This document shows, piece by piece, positions 1-11,204 of a stretch of DNA of 64,000 nt. The notes below the pieces were generated by a model. That model had not been told where the DNA came from, made no database searches, and saw only the letters and a list, made by a program, of their open reading frames with translations. The DNA is taken from positions 3,269,557 through 3,333,556 of the forward strand of contig NC_020172.2 of NCBI RefSeq assembly GCF_000224145.3, written 5' to 3'. The position numbers were made by a program, and so were the translations under genes. Within the stretch, counting starts at the first letter, position 1, and the number at the start of each line of letters is the position of its first letter. This stretch comes from Ciona intestinalis (Eukaryota > Chordata > Ascidiacea > Phlebobranchia > Cionidae).

Positions 1-325
1 AGGACGCTGTAGTTCCACTGTAATAATGTTATTCAGACTTTCGTACGAAACAATCGTTATATCGGAGTTTTATGACGCTGTTTTGATACTTGACGCGTAA
101 TTAACAAATATCGCGCGGTTTTTGTATAGCTTGCAAAATTGTAAAGTTATATTTAAACGGTGACTTGCACAATGAACTATAGACTCTCTTATTCCTATAT
201 TCATCTGGGATTTTATTTAAGAAGTTTATTCAGTGTTAGTTGTAATAATCCAGTTGCAAACGTATATGGCTTTAAAATTTTCTATATACGTTTAAAATTT
301 TATTTCCAAACTGTGCTACAAGTGA

Positions 326-441
326 AACATGTTTATAGTAAAATATCATGAGATTTTAATGTTTAATTCGAAAATTTCTAAAGAAAATGAAGACATTAAT
401 ACAGACTGCGTCTAATTTGTTAGGCTTAATTTTATTTCAGG
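326..441 (+). repeat. Direct repeat, left copy (partner at 3223-3332)
   Basis: The stretch containing GAAGACATTAATACAGACTG reappears about 2.9 kb to the right, with flanking similarity on both sides (TGTTTATAGTAAA before it, TTTGTTAG after it). The copies have diverged, so this is an old duplication. The right copy sits just upstream of the first FAK-type exon. Confidence 0.6.
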
Positions 442-798
442 GATCTTAAATCTCTAAAAGTCGTGTAATTATTTCATATAATAAAAGGGTTGTCTTTTTA
501 AAGGTTAACTACCCCGTCTGGGCATAGTACCGACTAATTCGACTTAATTAACATTTAAAACAAGCGTAAAGCATCCAAGTTTGGGTTAAATGAAGAGAAA
601 GGAAAGAAATTGGAAACAAAATTGTTTATTTTCAACCCGTTTCCGAAATTACTCACACATTGCTTGGGAAAGGGATTTTTCACACGCTGATTTGAGAAAA
701 TCTCTTACTAATATATAGAGGGTATTGCAGGGACAGCTGGGTCTACGTAGTATGCACGTACGCATCTCCAAAAGCCAAGTAAAAAAATAAAGAAGGAA

Positions 799-997
799 TA
801 TAGTAGGGTGGGGGAAGATGGGATACATTTAGCACATAATACCTAACTATCCTGATCGTGTTTTAAACAATTATTACCGGTCTATGTGAGTCGTAATGGT
901 GCGATTTTATAATTCTTTGAACGCTTTTTTGTTTCCTATTAAATAGAACGATAAAATAGAATGAAAAGGTGTCCCATCTTTCCCTACCCTACTATAT
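799..997 (+). mobile_element. MITE copy 1 (TA-flanked, ~195 bp family)
   Basis: Starts TATAGTAGGGTGGGGGAAGA and ends with the inverted complement CCCTACTATA. The internal core (CCTGATCGTGTTTTAAACAA) is shared by all + oriented copies in this window. No coding capacity. A Ciona MITE family named Cimi-1 is known to me from memory; identity with it was not checked. Confidence 0.9.
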
Positions 998-1098
998 ATT
1001 GTAAAATGAACGAACTTTTGTTAAATTTTCCTTAGTTTTGAAAGCAATAGTTAAAACGATTTTTTTTATCTAAATAAACAAAAAAACGTATTTTAGAT

Positions 1099-1294
1099 AT
1101 AGTAGGGTTGGGGAAGATGTGACACCTTTTCATACCATTTTCTCGTTCCATTTGGTGATGAACAAAGAACATCCAAAGAATTATAAAACCGTATCCTCAC
1201 GACTACCATTGACCGTTGTTAAATGTAAAAAACAAGATCAGGTTATTTGGATATTATGTATTAAAGGTGTCCCATCTTCCCCCATCCTACTATA
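1099..1294 (-). mobile_element. MITE copy 2
   Basis: Same family, inverted: it begins TATAGTAGGGTTGGGGAAGA, continues into the CATTTGGTGATGAACAAAGA side of the element and ends CATCCTACTATA. Nearly full length. Confidence 0.88.
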
Positions 1295-1644
1295 TGTCAC
1301 TTTTTGTTTGTTTTTTAAAGTTTAAATACACTTCGAAAAACGCCGTTCTGTAATTCCAGCCCACGTTAAACATGAGGCTTTCTACCAAAACATTTTGTCA
1401 TTTTTAAAAACGTATTATTACATCACAGAACAAATAATCACGTTGCATTCGCTTGTTCTAATTATAACTCTCAACGCCCGGAAATCTACTAACGTTTTCG
1501 ACCTTTATTTTCAAAACGAATTTGTTTCAATGCTTTTAAGAGATGGCAAAGACAGCTTTTAACCCAAAAACTGCTCACGGAAGTAAAAGTGAAACAATGA
1601 AATATGTAGTTGTTTAGGTTTTAGGCGATTATTTGCAGAACTCA

Positions 1645-1770
1645 AATCGTTTTATCAATCTATGAGAGTCGTTAGGGTACGGTTTTATAATTCTTTGAAT
1701 GTTTTTGTTTACTACTAAATGGGACAAAGAAACAGAATGAAAAGGTGTTTCATCTTCCCCCATTTGTTAT
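1645..1770 (+). mobile_element. MITE copy 3, 5' truncated
   Basis: Only the right two thirds of the element is present: the ATGAGAGTCG core, the TTTATAATTCTTTGAATG segment, and an end at GTTTCATCTTCCCCCATTTG. The left terminus is missing. Confidence 0.75.
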
Positions 1771-3222
1771 CTTTTTTATAAGTTTCCGATTTTAAGCAAA
1801 AAATCGAGACTAATATTTGATAAGCTCCTATTTTGTCTTGTGGTAGCATCTAGTAAGTTGCGTGCAGTTACTAATAAAGTTAGCAGCTAATCTGGCAATA
1901 TTACAGTTCATTCGAGCCCATTGTACCCCTGCTTCCGCTGTTATACCTCATATAACCTGTACTGACACTTAAGAACTACCTTAGCTTTCCTTGATATTTT
2001 AAACATTCGTTACCGATATAACGTCAACACTTTCAGTTTTTACCACGAAGTGCGTGCCAGCTGGATCTACGTCACAAATATTGGTTGTTACGTCATAAAA
2101 CGGCTTGTTTCTCGTGTGCCTGGATTGTTTAGGCCAGGATACGCGCAAAAGGAGAATTGTGGTTAATTGAGAAATATAAACCTTAGGAAAAACTTGACCA
2201 GTGTGTTTATAGGGAAGTGCGTATTAAAAGATTATTTAAGGGCAGGAATTGTGTTAAGGCTAGCCATACACGACAGAATAAAATATCGGATAAGGTTCAG
2301 AATTCTTAAAAGGGATTTTTTTCTTGTACTGTAAAGGCATATGTATAACTTTGTGTTACAAAAGTGTCAGAAATTGCTAGATTTTCAAAAAATGCTAGAG
2401 AAAAAAAACGTTTTAACAAAAATATTTTTGTACTGTAAAGACCGTAAAGATAAAGCTTTGTATTTTAAAAGTGTTAGAAACTAGATTTTAAATGTCTAAA
2501 TAGTTAGGCGTCAGAGTCGCTTTATTTATACGTATAGTTCCTTGTGTAGCGTTATGTATAGTCATATCATATAGAGTATAAACAGAATGTTTATTATCCA
2601 TAAATAAAGCGTAACTTTTAATCATAATGTGTCATATCCATATACGCGATTATATCATAAGTAACGTATTGTTGTTTATTAGATACATCTTCAATTGTTT
2701 TGTCTGTGCAGTAACAATGGCATAATAAAGACGCGTTTATACGCTCTTAAATTGTCACGTCTAACTTTCATATTTTGCCTATCAGCCGTGATTTTTAACG
2801 TGATTGTATTAAGACGCATATTATAGACATAGACGTGTTTTTGCGATATATTTTAAAATTGTTGTGACGTAACATTTTCCCAAATCAGCAGCGATTAACA
2901 ACGTGTTGTGTAATAATAAGCATTTTAAAATCACAGCGAATGTTAAGTGACATTGCGGTTTCTAAAAGGTCAGCGCAAATAAAGGAAGTTAAGAAAAAGT
3001 CCACAAGCAACAAATTTGTTTAATTCCGTGCAGCGGTTATAGGAGGCGGAGTCGTGTTAGGGGTTGTAGTGTTTTAACAGCCGTGTTGTGGAAGTGTAAA
3101 TTTTTTGGGCACAGCAAATTTACGTAAGGAATATTCCAAGAATTCTGTTCAGTTAATACGTATTGCAATTAGAAATAAGAGTAACTTACAGACAGAAAAT
3201 ACACTTGTAGCACGAATGTATA

Positions 3223-3332
3223 AAAATGTTTATAGTAAAGTAATTGTCAACTAGTTCGAAAAGAAATATGAAGACATTAATACAGACTGTATTGTATTTG
3301 TTAGTTCCAAACTATTTTAGCTACTGTTTATG
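3223..3332 (+). repeat. Direct repeat, right copy (partner at 326-441)
   Basis: Diverged copy of the block at 326-441. It shares GAAGACATTAATACAGACTG and lies about 100 bp upstream of the ATG exon of the FAK-like gene. Confidence 0.6.
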
Positions 3333-3430
3333 GGTAAATTTTATAACCGTTGTATATTTCAGCAAATTTTCGTAAACTTTATAGTCAAATTAGGGTTTAA
3401 TTTGTGTTGTTGTTGTAAAAAGTATCAAAA

Positions 3431-6400
3431 ATGAAAGTGGCCGTCGGTGTCGCGTTGCCCAGCAACAACCCTGAGTTTGAAAAACTGAATGAGACGCTAC
3501 ATTTGCTCTCACAAGTTTCTTTATCGTTACGCACCTCCAATGTTGTGGAGGCGGATATAACCCCAAACGGGATCGAGTCTTTTAATGGCGGTCTGCCGGA
3601 AAATAGCGACCTAAACCCGGTCGAATTCAAATGCATTGAGTCGATGTCTAAGATTACAAGAAACGATAATGGGCGCATAGCAAAGCGACTGGTAATATTT
3701 TAAACAAAACTTCTTATCATAAAATCTATATTTTGCAAACTACAAATATGCATTTTAATGTTTTTTTACATCAGCATTTTTTCATGAATTTCTCTCTTTT
3801 GCAGCCTAGTCGCCCGGGATTCCCCGGAAGTCAAGGGGCAAGAGGTTACCCACCCCAACCTGGGGCCCAAGGACCCCTCTACCAACCCACTAACCAAGGA
3901 TACTTAGGGGGCAGACCTGCGATTCCACCCAAATCTGTGCCAAGGATAATGACAGCAGAGGTTCGTATTATAACTCGTATTTTTTTTCTAAGAAAGGAAT
4001 TTTGAAATATGAATATATATATACTTTGAACATATATAGACGGTTCATGTTTTCACTTTCTTACATTTTGTAGTAAGCAGAGAACATTTACACATTTTAT
4101 AAACGTATTTTCACGACTCCAAATCGCGTTTCTTTATAATTTAAATTTTTCCACGTGACAGGAATTGGCCAATCACGAAGCGCAGGAGAAGTTACGTCAG
4201 CGACAGTTTGAAGATTCCAAATTGGAAGAAAAATTGATGATTCAAAAGAAACAAGCGGAGGCTGATAAACTATGGTTGCAACAAGAAGAAGAACAACTGG
4301 TAGGTTTTATTTTTTATGCTGTTTATCTTCCTAGTTTTTTTTGATTAACTTTAGACGCAGAATTTTGGAAACTTTAAGAGCGCATCAATAATTTTTACTT
4401 TTAAGCAGACTTTAACTTAACTTAAACGAAAATTTTGGTTTAGTTTGAGTGAGCCTATAAGAGCGCGCGCTAATAACTTATAGTTATTCTGATTGGAAAA
4501 CTGTAAATTTTAGTTTGTTTTTAATCTTTTTTAAAACACCATTAGGAAACATTGGATCGTATACAATACCGGTATTTTCTTACCGCAAATCTACAATTTC
4601 GCTGAAATTGCAACAAGTGAATCTCATGTATTTTATATTTTGACACGCACTGTAGCGCACCATTACGTTAGTTTTTATTTTAGCTTTATTACCTACAGTG
4701 CAAAGACAGAGCGGCCTATTCCGCATGTGTGTAATTCGTGTAACTTCACGGACTGAATTAATCAGAATGTAAGCACGCGTCTCACGGCGCCAGAAATGCG
4801 TGTACACGAAGTCCCTTATAAGATGCTGGCCATTAATTTCTAAGAAACTTGCGGGAAAAAAACCTAACCCAACATTTCACGTGTTGGCTAAACATTGCGT
4901 CAAATATTATACGAATTGACATCCTAGTTTCGCAACTACGTTTAGACGCCGAGTCGGCAATTACGATTTATTCATAACTTTATATTATGCTTTTGAACCG
5001 TGGTTTACTATACTGCAGTATTAAGTCACACTGTAGACGTTTGTAAAACGCCTAGATTTTGTATTATATAAAGTTTTAAGTCGGATGAGAAAACTGCTAG
5101 CAATATTTTATTTGTAAAAACTAACGTTTCGTCGCCATGCCCCAATACATCTCAGGGTATGCTTTTAAGTGTTTTTTCAAGAAACTTTATAATATATCTG
5201 AATCAAAAAATTAATGATTTGTTGTTTACAGAAACCTGAAAGAACTCCCTCTAACGGCGACTTGGAGGAACAGGACCCTGATCATCTTTATCAAAGTGCT
5301 GATGAGGTCAGACAACGAAGAGAGGCATCTGCCGGTATGTATTTGAACATCTTATTTTCTTGGTTAAATTTGGTTTCTTCTTTTTTATCGTCCAATTTGG
5401 TAGTAAACAAGGAATATTTACAGATTTTTATTACCGTATCCTCCCGACACTACAGCGTTGTTATTTGTTAAACATACGCTTAGGAAATTGTGATAGCCTG
5501 TGTTATGCTACAGTGAATTATTATAAATTCAATTAAAAAATGCCTTTATTACGTCACAGGGAGAAATGCGGTCGACGTTGCCCCTCCACCCCCCTCTATG
5601 CCCCCTGCCAAGCCACCCCGTAACCCCCCAATCAAAGATGTACAAGTCGCTCAACCGAGACCGGTAAGATACGCGATTAATTACGTCAATCTAAACAGGT
5701 TGATGTCATCAAATTTGACGTAACTGAAATACAAATCCATAAATCGGGCCGAAGATGGCTTTCATTTGAAAACTATTTTAATATTTTAAGCTACAATGAT
5801 TAACAGGGCCAACTTCGATAAATAGTTAATTTCAACTAAAGTAATCCGCTACTTGTAAACGCGTGACATTCCTTATTTTTTTACATATTTACCCGAAATA
5901 TGAACACAACACTGAGCATAGGGTATATTTAGCTATTTTTTTTGTATTTATCAAGCATTGTTCTTTTCAGCCAACCTTCGAAGAAGTAAAGCCGACTCCA
6001 ACCATGAAATTAGACAGAGAAGGCGACGCTGTGTACAGAGATACAATGTTGGTAGTGAAAGCTGTTCTTCAAGCTAACCAAGAAGTTATGGCTGCAAAAC
6101 CAGACGAGATTTTTGTTCTTGTAAAAGTACGTTATAAATAGGAAATATTAAACTTTTTAAGGGAGTTATTTTTAGATTTGTATGTTTTATTAAAAAATGC
6201 TACAAATTTTTTGGATTAAGTTTTAGTTTATTGGGAACTTGCAATATAGAATCTGGTAAAAAAAATGCTTAAACTTGCTTTATTTTTTGGGTTAAATATT
6301 GGTTTATTGGGAATCTGGTAAAAAAACTTGCTTTACCCCACGCATATTAACAATTTCTATCCCATAGAACATTGGTAAAGCATTGAAGGAGCTGTGTACA

Positions 6401-7050
6401 AGTCTCGACCAAGAAACTCCACATTTGCCACCTGAGTATCACAGAGAGATTGATATGGCTCAGAAAACAACCAACAAAGACTTATCACAAGTTATAAACC
6501 AGATGAAACTGGTGAAACGATTTTATTCAACTACTCAAGTCACTGACTACAAAAAGTGTAAGTGAATGTATGAGATTGAGGTCTACTAGATTTTAAAGGT
6601 CGCATCTGCCGGGAGTAGTTTGATTGGGAGAACAAAGCAATTAAATTTGTTGCAATTTAGGTTTATAGGAACTTGATATATATAGTGTGGGGTGAGATGG
6701 ATACTGTTTGCACATAATATCTCATATTTCTGTCGAAACGGCATTGTGGTGTGTTCCCGCTGATACCCATTTACAGTAATAAATCCCCTGCAAGTAATTC
6801 TAAATATAGGCATACGAGGATACATGTGTTTTGATGCATGTATTTAATTATAGGCATGATGGCTGCAACTCAAGTTCTTGCAATGGACGCAAAGAACCTG
6901 CTCGATGTTGTCGACAAATCTCGTTTGCAAGCCCTCGCTGGAGCCAGCAACGGCCATGCCACTTCGAACCCCGAGGAACCCAGCGGCGAATCTGCGGGCC
7001 CCGACCACACCTTACCCCCGCCACCGTCAGAACTTTTACACGATGCATGA
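3431..7050 (+). CDS. ptk2: Focal adhesion kinase C-terminal region (FRNK-like), 8 exons
   Basis: Proposed exons: 3431-3691, 3805-3960, 4162-4299, 5232-5334, 5560-5663, 5971-6126, 6368-6557, 6854-7050 (434 codons plus stop, all GT-AG). FAK is a focal-adhesion tyrosine kinase; its C-terminus binds Cas-type SH3 domains and paxillin. Seen: PSRPGFPG (residues ~88-94, first proline-rich site), a charged helix ELANHEAQ..., HLYQS at Tyr205 (position of human Tyr861), MPPAKPPRNPP (second SH3 site), and a four-helix FAT domain (~262-404) containing HREIDMAQK and MDAKNLLDVVDKSRL. The Grb2-site tyrosine aligns with Tyr276, but its context YRDT lacks the Asn at +2. No kinase or FERM domain lies in the window. 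The first exon (87 codons) has an in-frame stop 5 codons before its ATG and does not resemble FAK, so it is either an alternative first exon or an unrelated spliced start. A PYK2/FAK ancestor is equally possible, since tunicates may have one gene. Confidence 0.85.
6679..6735 (+). mobile_element. MITE fragment (left end) in FAK last intron
   Basis: TATAGTGTGGGGTGAGATGG followed by TTTGCACATAATATC matches only the left ~55 bp of the MITE. It lies in the intron before the FAT terminal exon. Confidence 0.65.
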
Positions 7051-7740
7051 AGGCGGTGGTAAAAGAGTCCTGTTAAAATTCCTCTCAACCTGGTTCGAGT
7101 TGCTCCGAACGTTAAGCGCGAGTAAATCAAGTCGATAGAACATACCACTGACCGTGGAACACCAAAGCACTTGTCGGACGTTTTGTGTTTTTTCTATTTT
7201 TATCTTCTAATATTTTGACAAATTCTGACCATACAATCGCATACCTTCGTAAAGCAATTCTGTGAACATTATTCCAATCGTAAGAATGGTGTAGAGTGAA
7301 ATTTAAACTCAAACTAAATTACCTGTTACAACCTGCTGATCAGTTTATGCTTTCCTAACGTTTTGTTTTATCAAACAGTAAGCGGTTCACGCTTTAAGCG
7401 ATATTAAATCACGAGCAGTAACTTTATATTACGGTAAAAAAAAGTATTTTCTGCCCAAAACTTTATTCAAAAACTCAACACCAACTGTTTTCCCATACTT
7501 GGATAATATGACACGATGAGACCTTTTTGGCTGCTGTTTCTACTTGTATTTATTTCTTCTTGATATATTCTGCTAATTTCCAAGGTTTCGTTGCCGAAAT
7601 ACAAACGAAGTAACGATATATTTGAGTTTAAGGTAGTTTCTCTGTGTAACCATGAAAGATCTATATCTAAATTACCCCCCTCAATATAATAATAATAAAA
7701 TTAAAAAATCAGACTTTCTCTAGGCGACCCATAATTAACA
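7051..7740 (+). other. FAK 3' UTR and downstream sequence
   Basis: No further coding signal. The segment 7180-7230 (TTTTTCTATTTTTATCTTCT) also occurs inside the inverted copy near 10.0 kb, so it was part of the duplicated unit. A possible polyadenylation signal AATAAA lies in the AT-rich stretch near 7690. Confidence 0.45.
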
Positions 7741-7744
7741 CATA

Positions 7745-9095
7745 GGCAACCGGTAGGTAGGTGACCGGTGGGTTTAGGTGACCGGTAGGTAGGTGACCGA
7801 TAGGTAAGTGACCGGTAGGTAAACAACCGGTAGGTAAGCAACCGGTAGGTAGGTGACCGGTAGGTTAGTGACCGGTAGGTAGGTGACCGGTAGGGATAGG
7901 TGACCGGTAGGTAGGTGACCGTTAGGTACCGATAGGTAGGTGACCGGTAGGTAGGTGACCGTTAGGTACCGATAGGTAGGTGACCGTTAGGTACCGATAG
8001 GTAGGTGACCGTTAGGTACCGATAGGTAGGTGACCGTTAGGTACCGATAGGTAGGTGACCGTTAGGTACCGATAGGTAGGTGACCGTTAGGTACCGATAG
8101 GTAGGTGACCGTTAGGTACCGATAGGTAGGTGACCGTTAGGTACCGATAGGTAGGTGACCGTTAGGTACCGATAGGTAGGTGACCGTTAGGTACCGATAG
8201 GTAGGTGACCGTTAGGTACCGATAGGTAGGTGACCGTTAGGTACCGATAGGTAGGTGACCGGTAGGTAAGCGACCGGTAGGTGACTGGTAGGTTGGTGAC
8301 CGGTAGGTAGGTGACCGGTAGGTAGGAAACCAGTAGGTAGGAAACCGGTAGGTAGGAAACCGGTAGACCGGTAGGTAGGTGACCGGTAGGTTAGTGACCG
8401 GTAGGCAACCGGTTGGTAGGTGACCGGTAGGTAGGTGACCGGTAGGTAGGTGACCGTTAGGTACCGGTAGGTAGGTAACCGGTAGGTAAGCAACCGGTAG
8501 GCGACTGGTAGGTTGGTGACCGGTAGGTACCTGTAGGTAGGTGACCGTTAGGTACCGGTAGGTAGGTGATCGGTAGGTAGCGACCGGTAGGCAACCGTGT
8601 AGGTGACCTGTAGGTAGGTGACCGGTAGGAAACCGGTCAACCGGTATAGGTGACCGGTAGGTAAGTGACCGGTAGGCAACCGGTTGGTAGGTGACCGGTA
8701 GGTAGGCGACCGGTAGGTAGGTGACCGGTAGGCAACCGGTAGGTAGGTGACCGGTAGGTAAGTGACCGGTAGTACCTGTAGGTAGGTGANNNNNNNNNNN
8801 NNNNNNNNNNNNNNNNNNNNNNNNNNNNNNNNNNNNNNNGCAACGGTAGTAGGTGACGGTAGGTAGGTGACGGTAGGTTGGTGACCGGTAGGCAACGGGT
8901 ACGCGATCTGTGTGTGTATATAGGCAACCGGTAGGTAGGTGACCGGTAGGTAGGTGACCAGTAGGTAGGTGACCGGTAGGTAGGTGACCGGTAGGTTGGT
9001 GACCGGTAGGTAACGGGTACGCGATCTGTGTGTATATAGGCAACCGGCAGGTGACCAGTAAGCGATCGGTACCGGTTGCCTACACCCTACCCCTA
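7745..9095. repeat. GGTAGGTGACC minisatellite with higher-order 25-bp units
   Basis: About 1.35 kb of tandem repeats built on a ~15-bp unit AGGTAGGTGACCGGT with variants (AGGTAAGCAACCGGT, AGGAAACC). Between about 7914 and 8262 the array becomes a regular 25-bp compound unit, AGGTAGGTGACCGTTAGGTACCGAT written as two joined parts (15 + 10), about 13 nearly identical copies. Two segments near 8895 and 9015 carry ACGGGTACGCGATCTGTGTG, a longer-range duplication. The long ORFs on the minus strand (V-T-Y-L-P-type periodic peptides) are by-products of the repeat. Confidence 0.95.
8790..8839. other. Assembly gap (50 N) inside the minisatellite
   Basis: Fifty consecutive N characters. The round number suggests a placeholder, so the true array length is unknown. 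Confidence 0.97.
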
Positions 9096-9267
9096 GGCAA
9101 CCTCTATTTCCTACGAGTTGAACTTTTTGTCTGGTAATTTATGTACTTTGCTGTGGATACCGTTAGTACCCCTATCGGTAATTCACTTTGGTCATAAGTT
9201 TCACTGTACATCATTTTTACAGCTGGAATCTTTTTAACATAAATTATATACGATTGTATGGTAGGAT

Positions 9268-9986
9268 ATATATAGGATAGAGTACAATGGGGGAAGATGG
9301 GACACTTAAGCACATGATGCCAAATATTTTCAAAATCAAAATAGATTGCGGTTTTGGGGATATACCACGACCATCATTATTTTATTAATAGACAACAATT
9401 CAAAAAAATATAATAAAACACATGAGGAGTTGGGGAAGATGGGACACTAAATTGAAATATATTTACATTAGCAGTATCGTGCAACTTGTAGGTAACATAC
9501 CAAATTTAACCGGCTGTGCTAGTTCTTTTATTTGAAATTAAAATCCTATTTTCCCCTGTCTATTTTCTCTATGCATAAATCTCAGTTTTTTTACAAAACT
9601 AAAACTAGTTTTATGAGACAAAATCAAACTGTACGAAATATTCAAGAATGTTTTATGAAGCTATGAAACTAGTTTAATCGTTCACACTTGTAAACTACAT
9701 AATTTCATCGGTTTTAGTATTATTTTTGCGACATTCAAAACTAGCACCTTATTATTTCGCAGCTTTTTACCTGTTCAAAGTATGCTGTTTCTATTTTACA
9801 TATTTTTTTTTATATTTTAAAACAGTAAAATCAGCTTTGACGCGCATTTTATAAAGTCTTGATAATACTGTTGAATAATTCTGTAACATTATTTTCCTAA
9901 TTATCATTAAATAGGGGTCCGTTAAAAGAAAATTAAAAAAGTCTCATCTAAAAAAAGGGGCCCATCTTGCCCCATCCTACTATACG
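9268..9986 (+). mobile_element. Longer MITE-related element or composite (~720 bp)
   Basis: The left edge carries GAGTACAATGGGGGAAGATGGGACACTT and the right edge GGGCCCATCTTGCCCCATCC followed by TACTATA; these are the family's terminal inverted repeats, but ~700 bp apart. A second left-type terminus (GTTGGGGAAGATGGGACACT) lies at about 9427. The interior is AT-rich with no ORF of note. It is either a larger family member or nested pieces. Confidence 0.55.
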
Positions 9987-9987
9987 A

Positions 9988-10196
9988 TAGTTTGGTTAGA
10001 ATTCATCAAAATATTAGAAGATAAAAATAGAAAAAACACGAGTCCCGCAGATTTCGCCGCTGGGTTCCTCGGTGTTCGAAGTGACATGGCCGTTGCTGGC
10101 TCCAGCGAGGGCTTGCAAACGAGACTATGTCGACAACATTAAGCAGGTTCTTTGCGTCCATTGCAAGAACTTGAGTTGCAGCCATCATGCCTAAAA
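9988..10196 (-). pseudogene. Inverted, broken copy of the FAK terminal exon
   Basis: On the minus strand an acceptor-like TTTTTAG is followed by GCATGATGGCTGCAACTCAA, matching the FAK last exon at 6854 almost base for base and encoding MMAATQVLAMDAKNLL. An extra base near the VVD codons shifts the frame. After the residues matching ~6985 the copy jumps directly to sequence matching 7180-7230, so ~190 bp are deleted. It is non-functional as an exon. It could be a genuine inverted duplication or an allelic fragment misassembled next to the gap-containing minisatellite. Confidence 0.9.
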
Positions 10197-10390
10197 ATAA
10201 AAATATACATTAAAATTCTTATATGCTACATTTAAAATTACTTTATTATCAGGAACACAGTCACACCATAACGTTGTTCTGAAAAACAGGAGATAGTAGA
10301 TTGGGTACAGTCAATGTTTTCATTAACTTTTAAATTTCAATTCAATAAAAAAACAATGAACAATTACAAAATTAGATTAATTTACCCTCA

Positions 10391-10450
10391 CCTCACGACT
10401 CTTAACAGCGTTGGCGACAACATCTGACGGTGGTGGTAAAATGTCACCGC
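10391..10450 (-). other. Exon-like block of unknown identity
   Basis: On the minus strand GGTTCTCAG precedes an open segment that ends GTCGTGAG before a donor-like GTGAGG. One frame reads GDILPPPSDVVANAVKSRE. It shares TTACC-CC-CCGTCAGA with the tail of the FAK last exon (7010-7030), so it may be another scrambled piece of the same duplication. It does not join in frame to the neighbouring inverted exon. Confidence 0.25.
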
Positions 10451-10557
10451 TTCTGAGAACCATGAAGAAGTTGGATTTTTATCTTCAAAAGTGCATAAGT
10501 GATAAGGATACAAAACATAATAACATACAGTACATTTTAAAATAACAATATAAATAA

Positions 10558-10758
10558 GGTATGGTGCGGTGGGAGAAGATGGGAAACCATTAGCACATAA
10601 TATCCAAACATCCTAACCGTGTTTTAAACAATTAACAACGGTCCATGCAAGTCATGAGGATACAGTTTTATAATTCTTTGAATGAAGGTTTTTTGTTTAC
10701 TACCAAATGGGACGAGAAAATAGGATGAAAAGGTGACCCACCTTCCCCCACCCTACTA
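10558..10758 (+). mobile_element. MITE copy 4
   Basis: Near full length: TGCGGTGGGAGAAGATGGGA at the left, TTCCCCCACCCTACTA at the right, with the usual internal core. Confidence 0.85.
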
Positions 10759-11204
10759 CTAATGGCAACTTTTTCCAATATGCTAAAGACTTCTTCAACT
10801 TATTGAATGCAGTAACTAAAGAGGTGAAAAAGTTTTATTAAAGTCTTGAAAAGTAATTAATTGTTAATATGTAACAGTTAAAGTATGCTTGCTTACAGTC
10901 AACAAATTACGGTCTGTAAAATTTGTGTAGGCGAGAGAGTAAGCTTAGGTTAAATTTTAACTTTGATAATTAATAGCTTAATTATTAAGTAAAAAATAAA
11001 GGCATACTGCTACTGGCCTACAGAGAACATTATGTGGTGCTATGTGTATGTAAGCGAGAAGAAATAATTTACCTTCCCTAATTGTGTGCATTGCAGTTAA
11101 ACTTTCTCACAGGATGAAATAGTTTAGAGTTATGTCATCCGGGCGGCAGCTTTTTATTGCACCTGAAATAAAAAACAGCATATATGATTGGGATATTTAT
11201 TTAT

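Larger units (their letters stand above)
1..3430. other. Non-coding region upstream of the FAK C-terminal gene
   Basis: I see no convincing coding exon here. The stretch holds two full MITE copies, one partial copy and one of two diverged direct repeats. It could be a large intron of a full-length FAK gene whose kinase exons lie left of the window, or the promoter of a kinase-less transcript. A possible 3' splice site at about 441 is followed by codons reading D-L-K-S-L, which faintly recalls the end of the FAK kinase domain, but the frame stops four codons later. Confidence 0.5.

Noticed and set aside
6831..7148. Alternative frames over the FAK last exon
   Set aside because: Shadows of the true frame, which continues the FAT domain (MDAKNLLDVVDKSRL).
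8237..9043. 268-codon open frame in the minisatellite
   Set aside because: Periodic peptide generated by the repeat itself and running across the N gap; no start context, no domain.
7745..9095. CRISPR-like array
   Set aside because: Units are contiguous with no unique spacers, in an animal genome.
10391..11166. Minus-strand spliced mini-gene joining exon-like blocks near 11.1, 10.4 and 10.2 kb
   Set aside because: One phase-compatible joining exists, but it stops 17 codons into the inverted FAK exon in a non-FAK frame; too weak to call.
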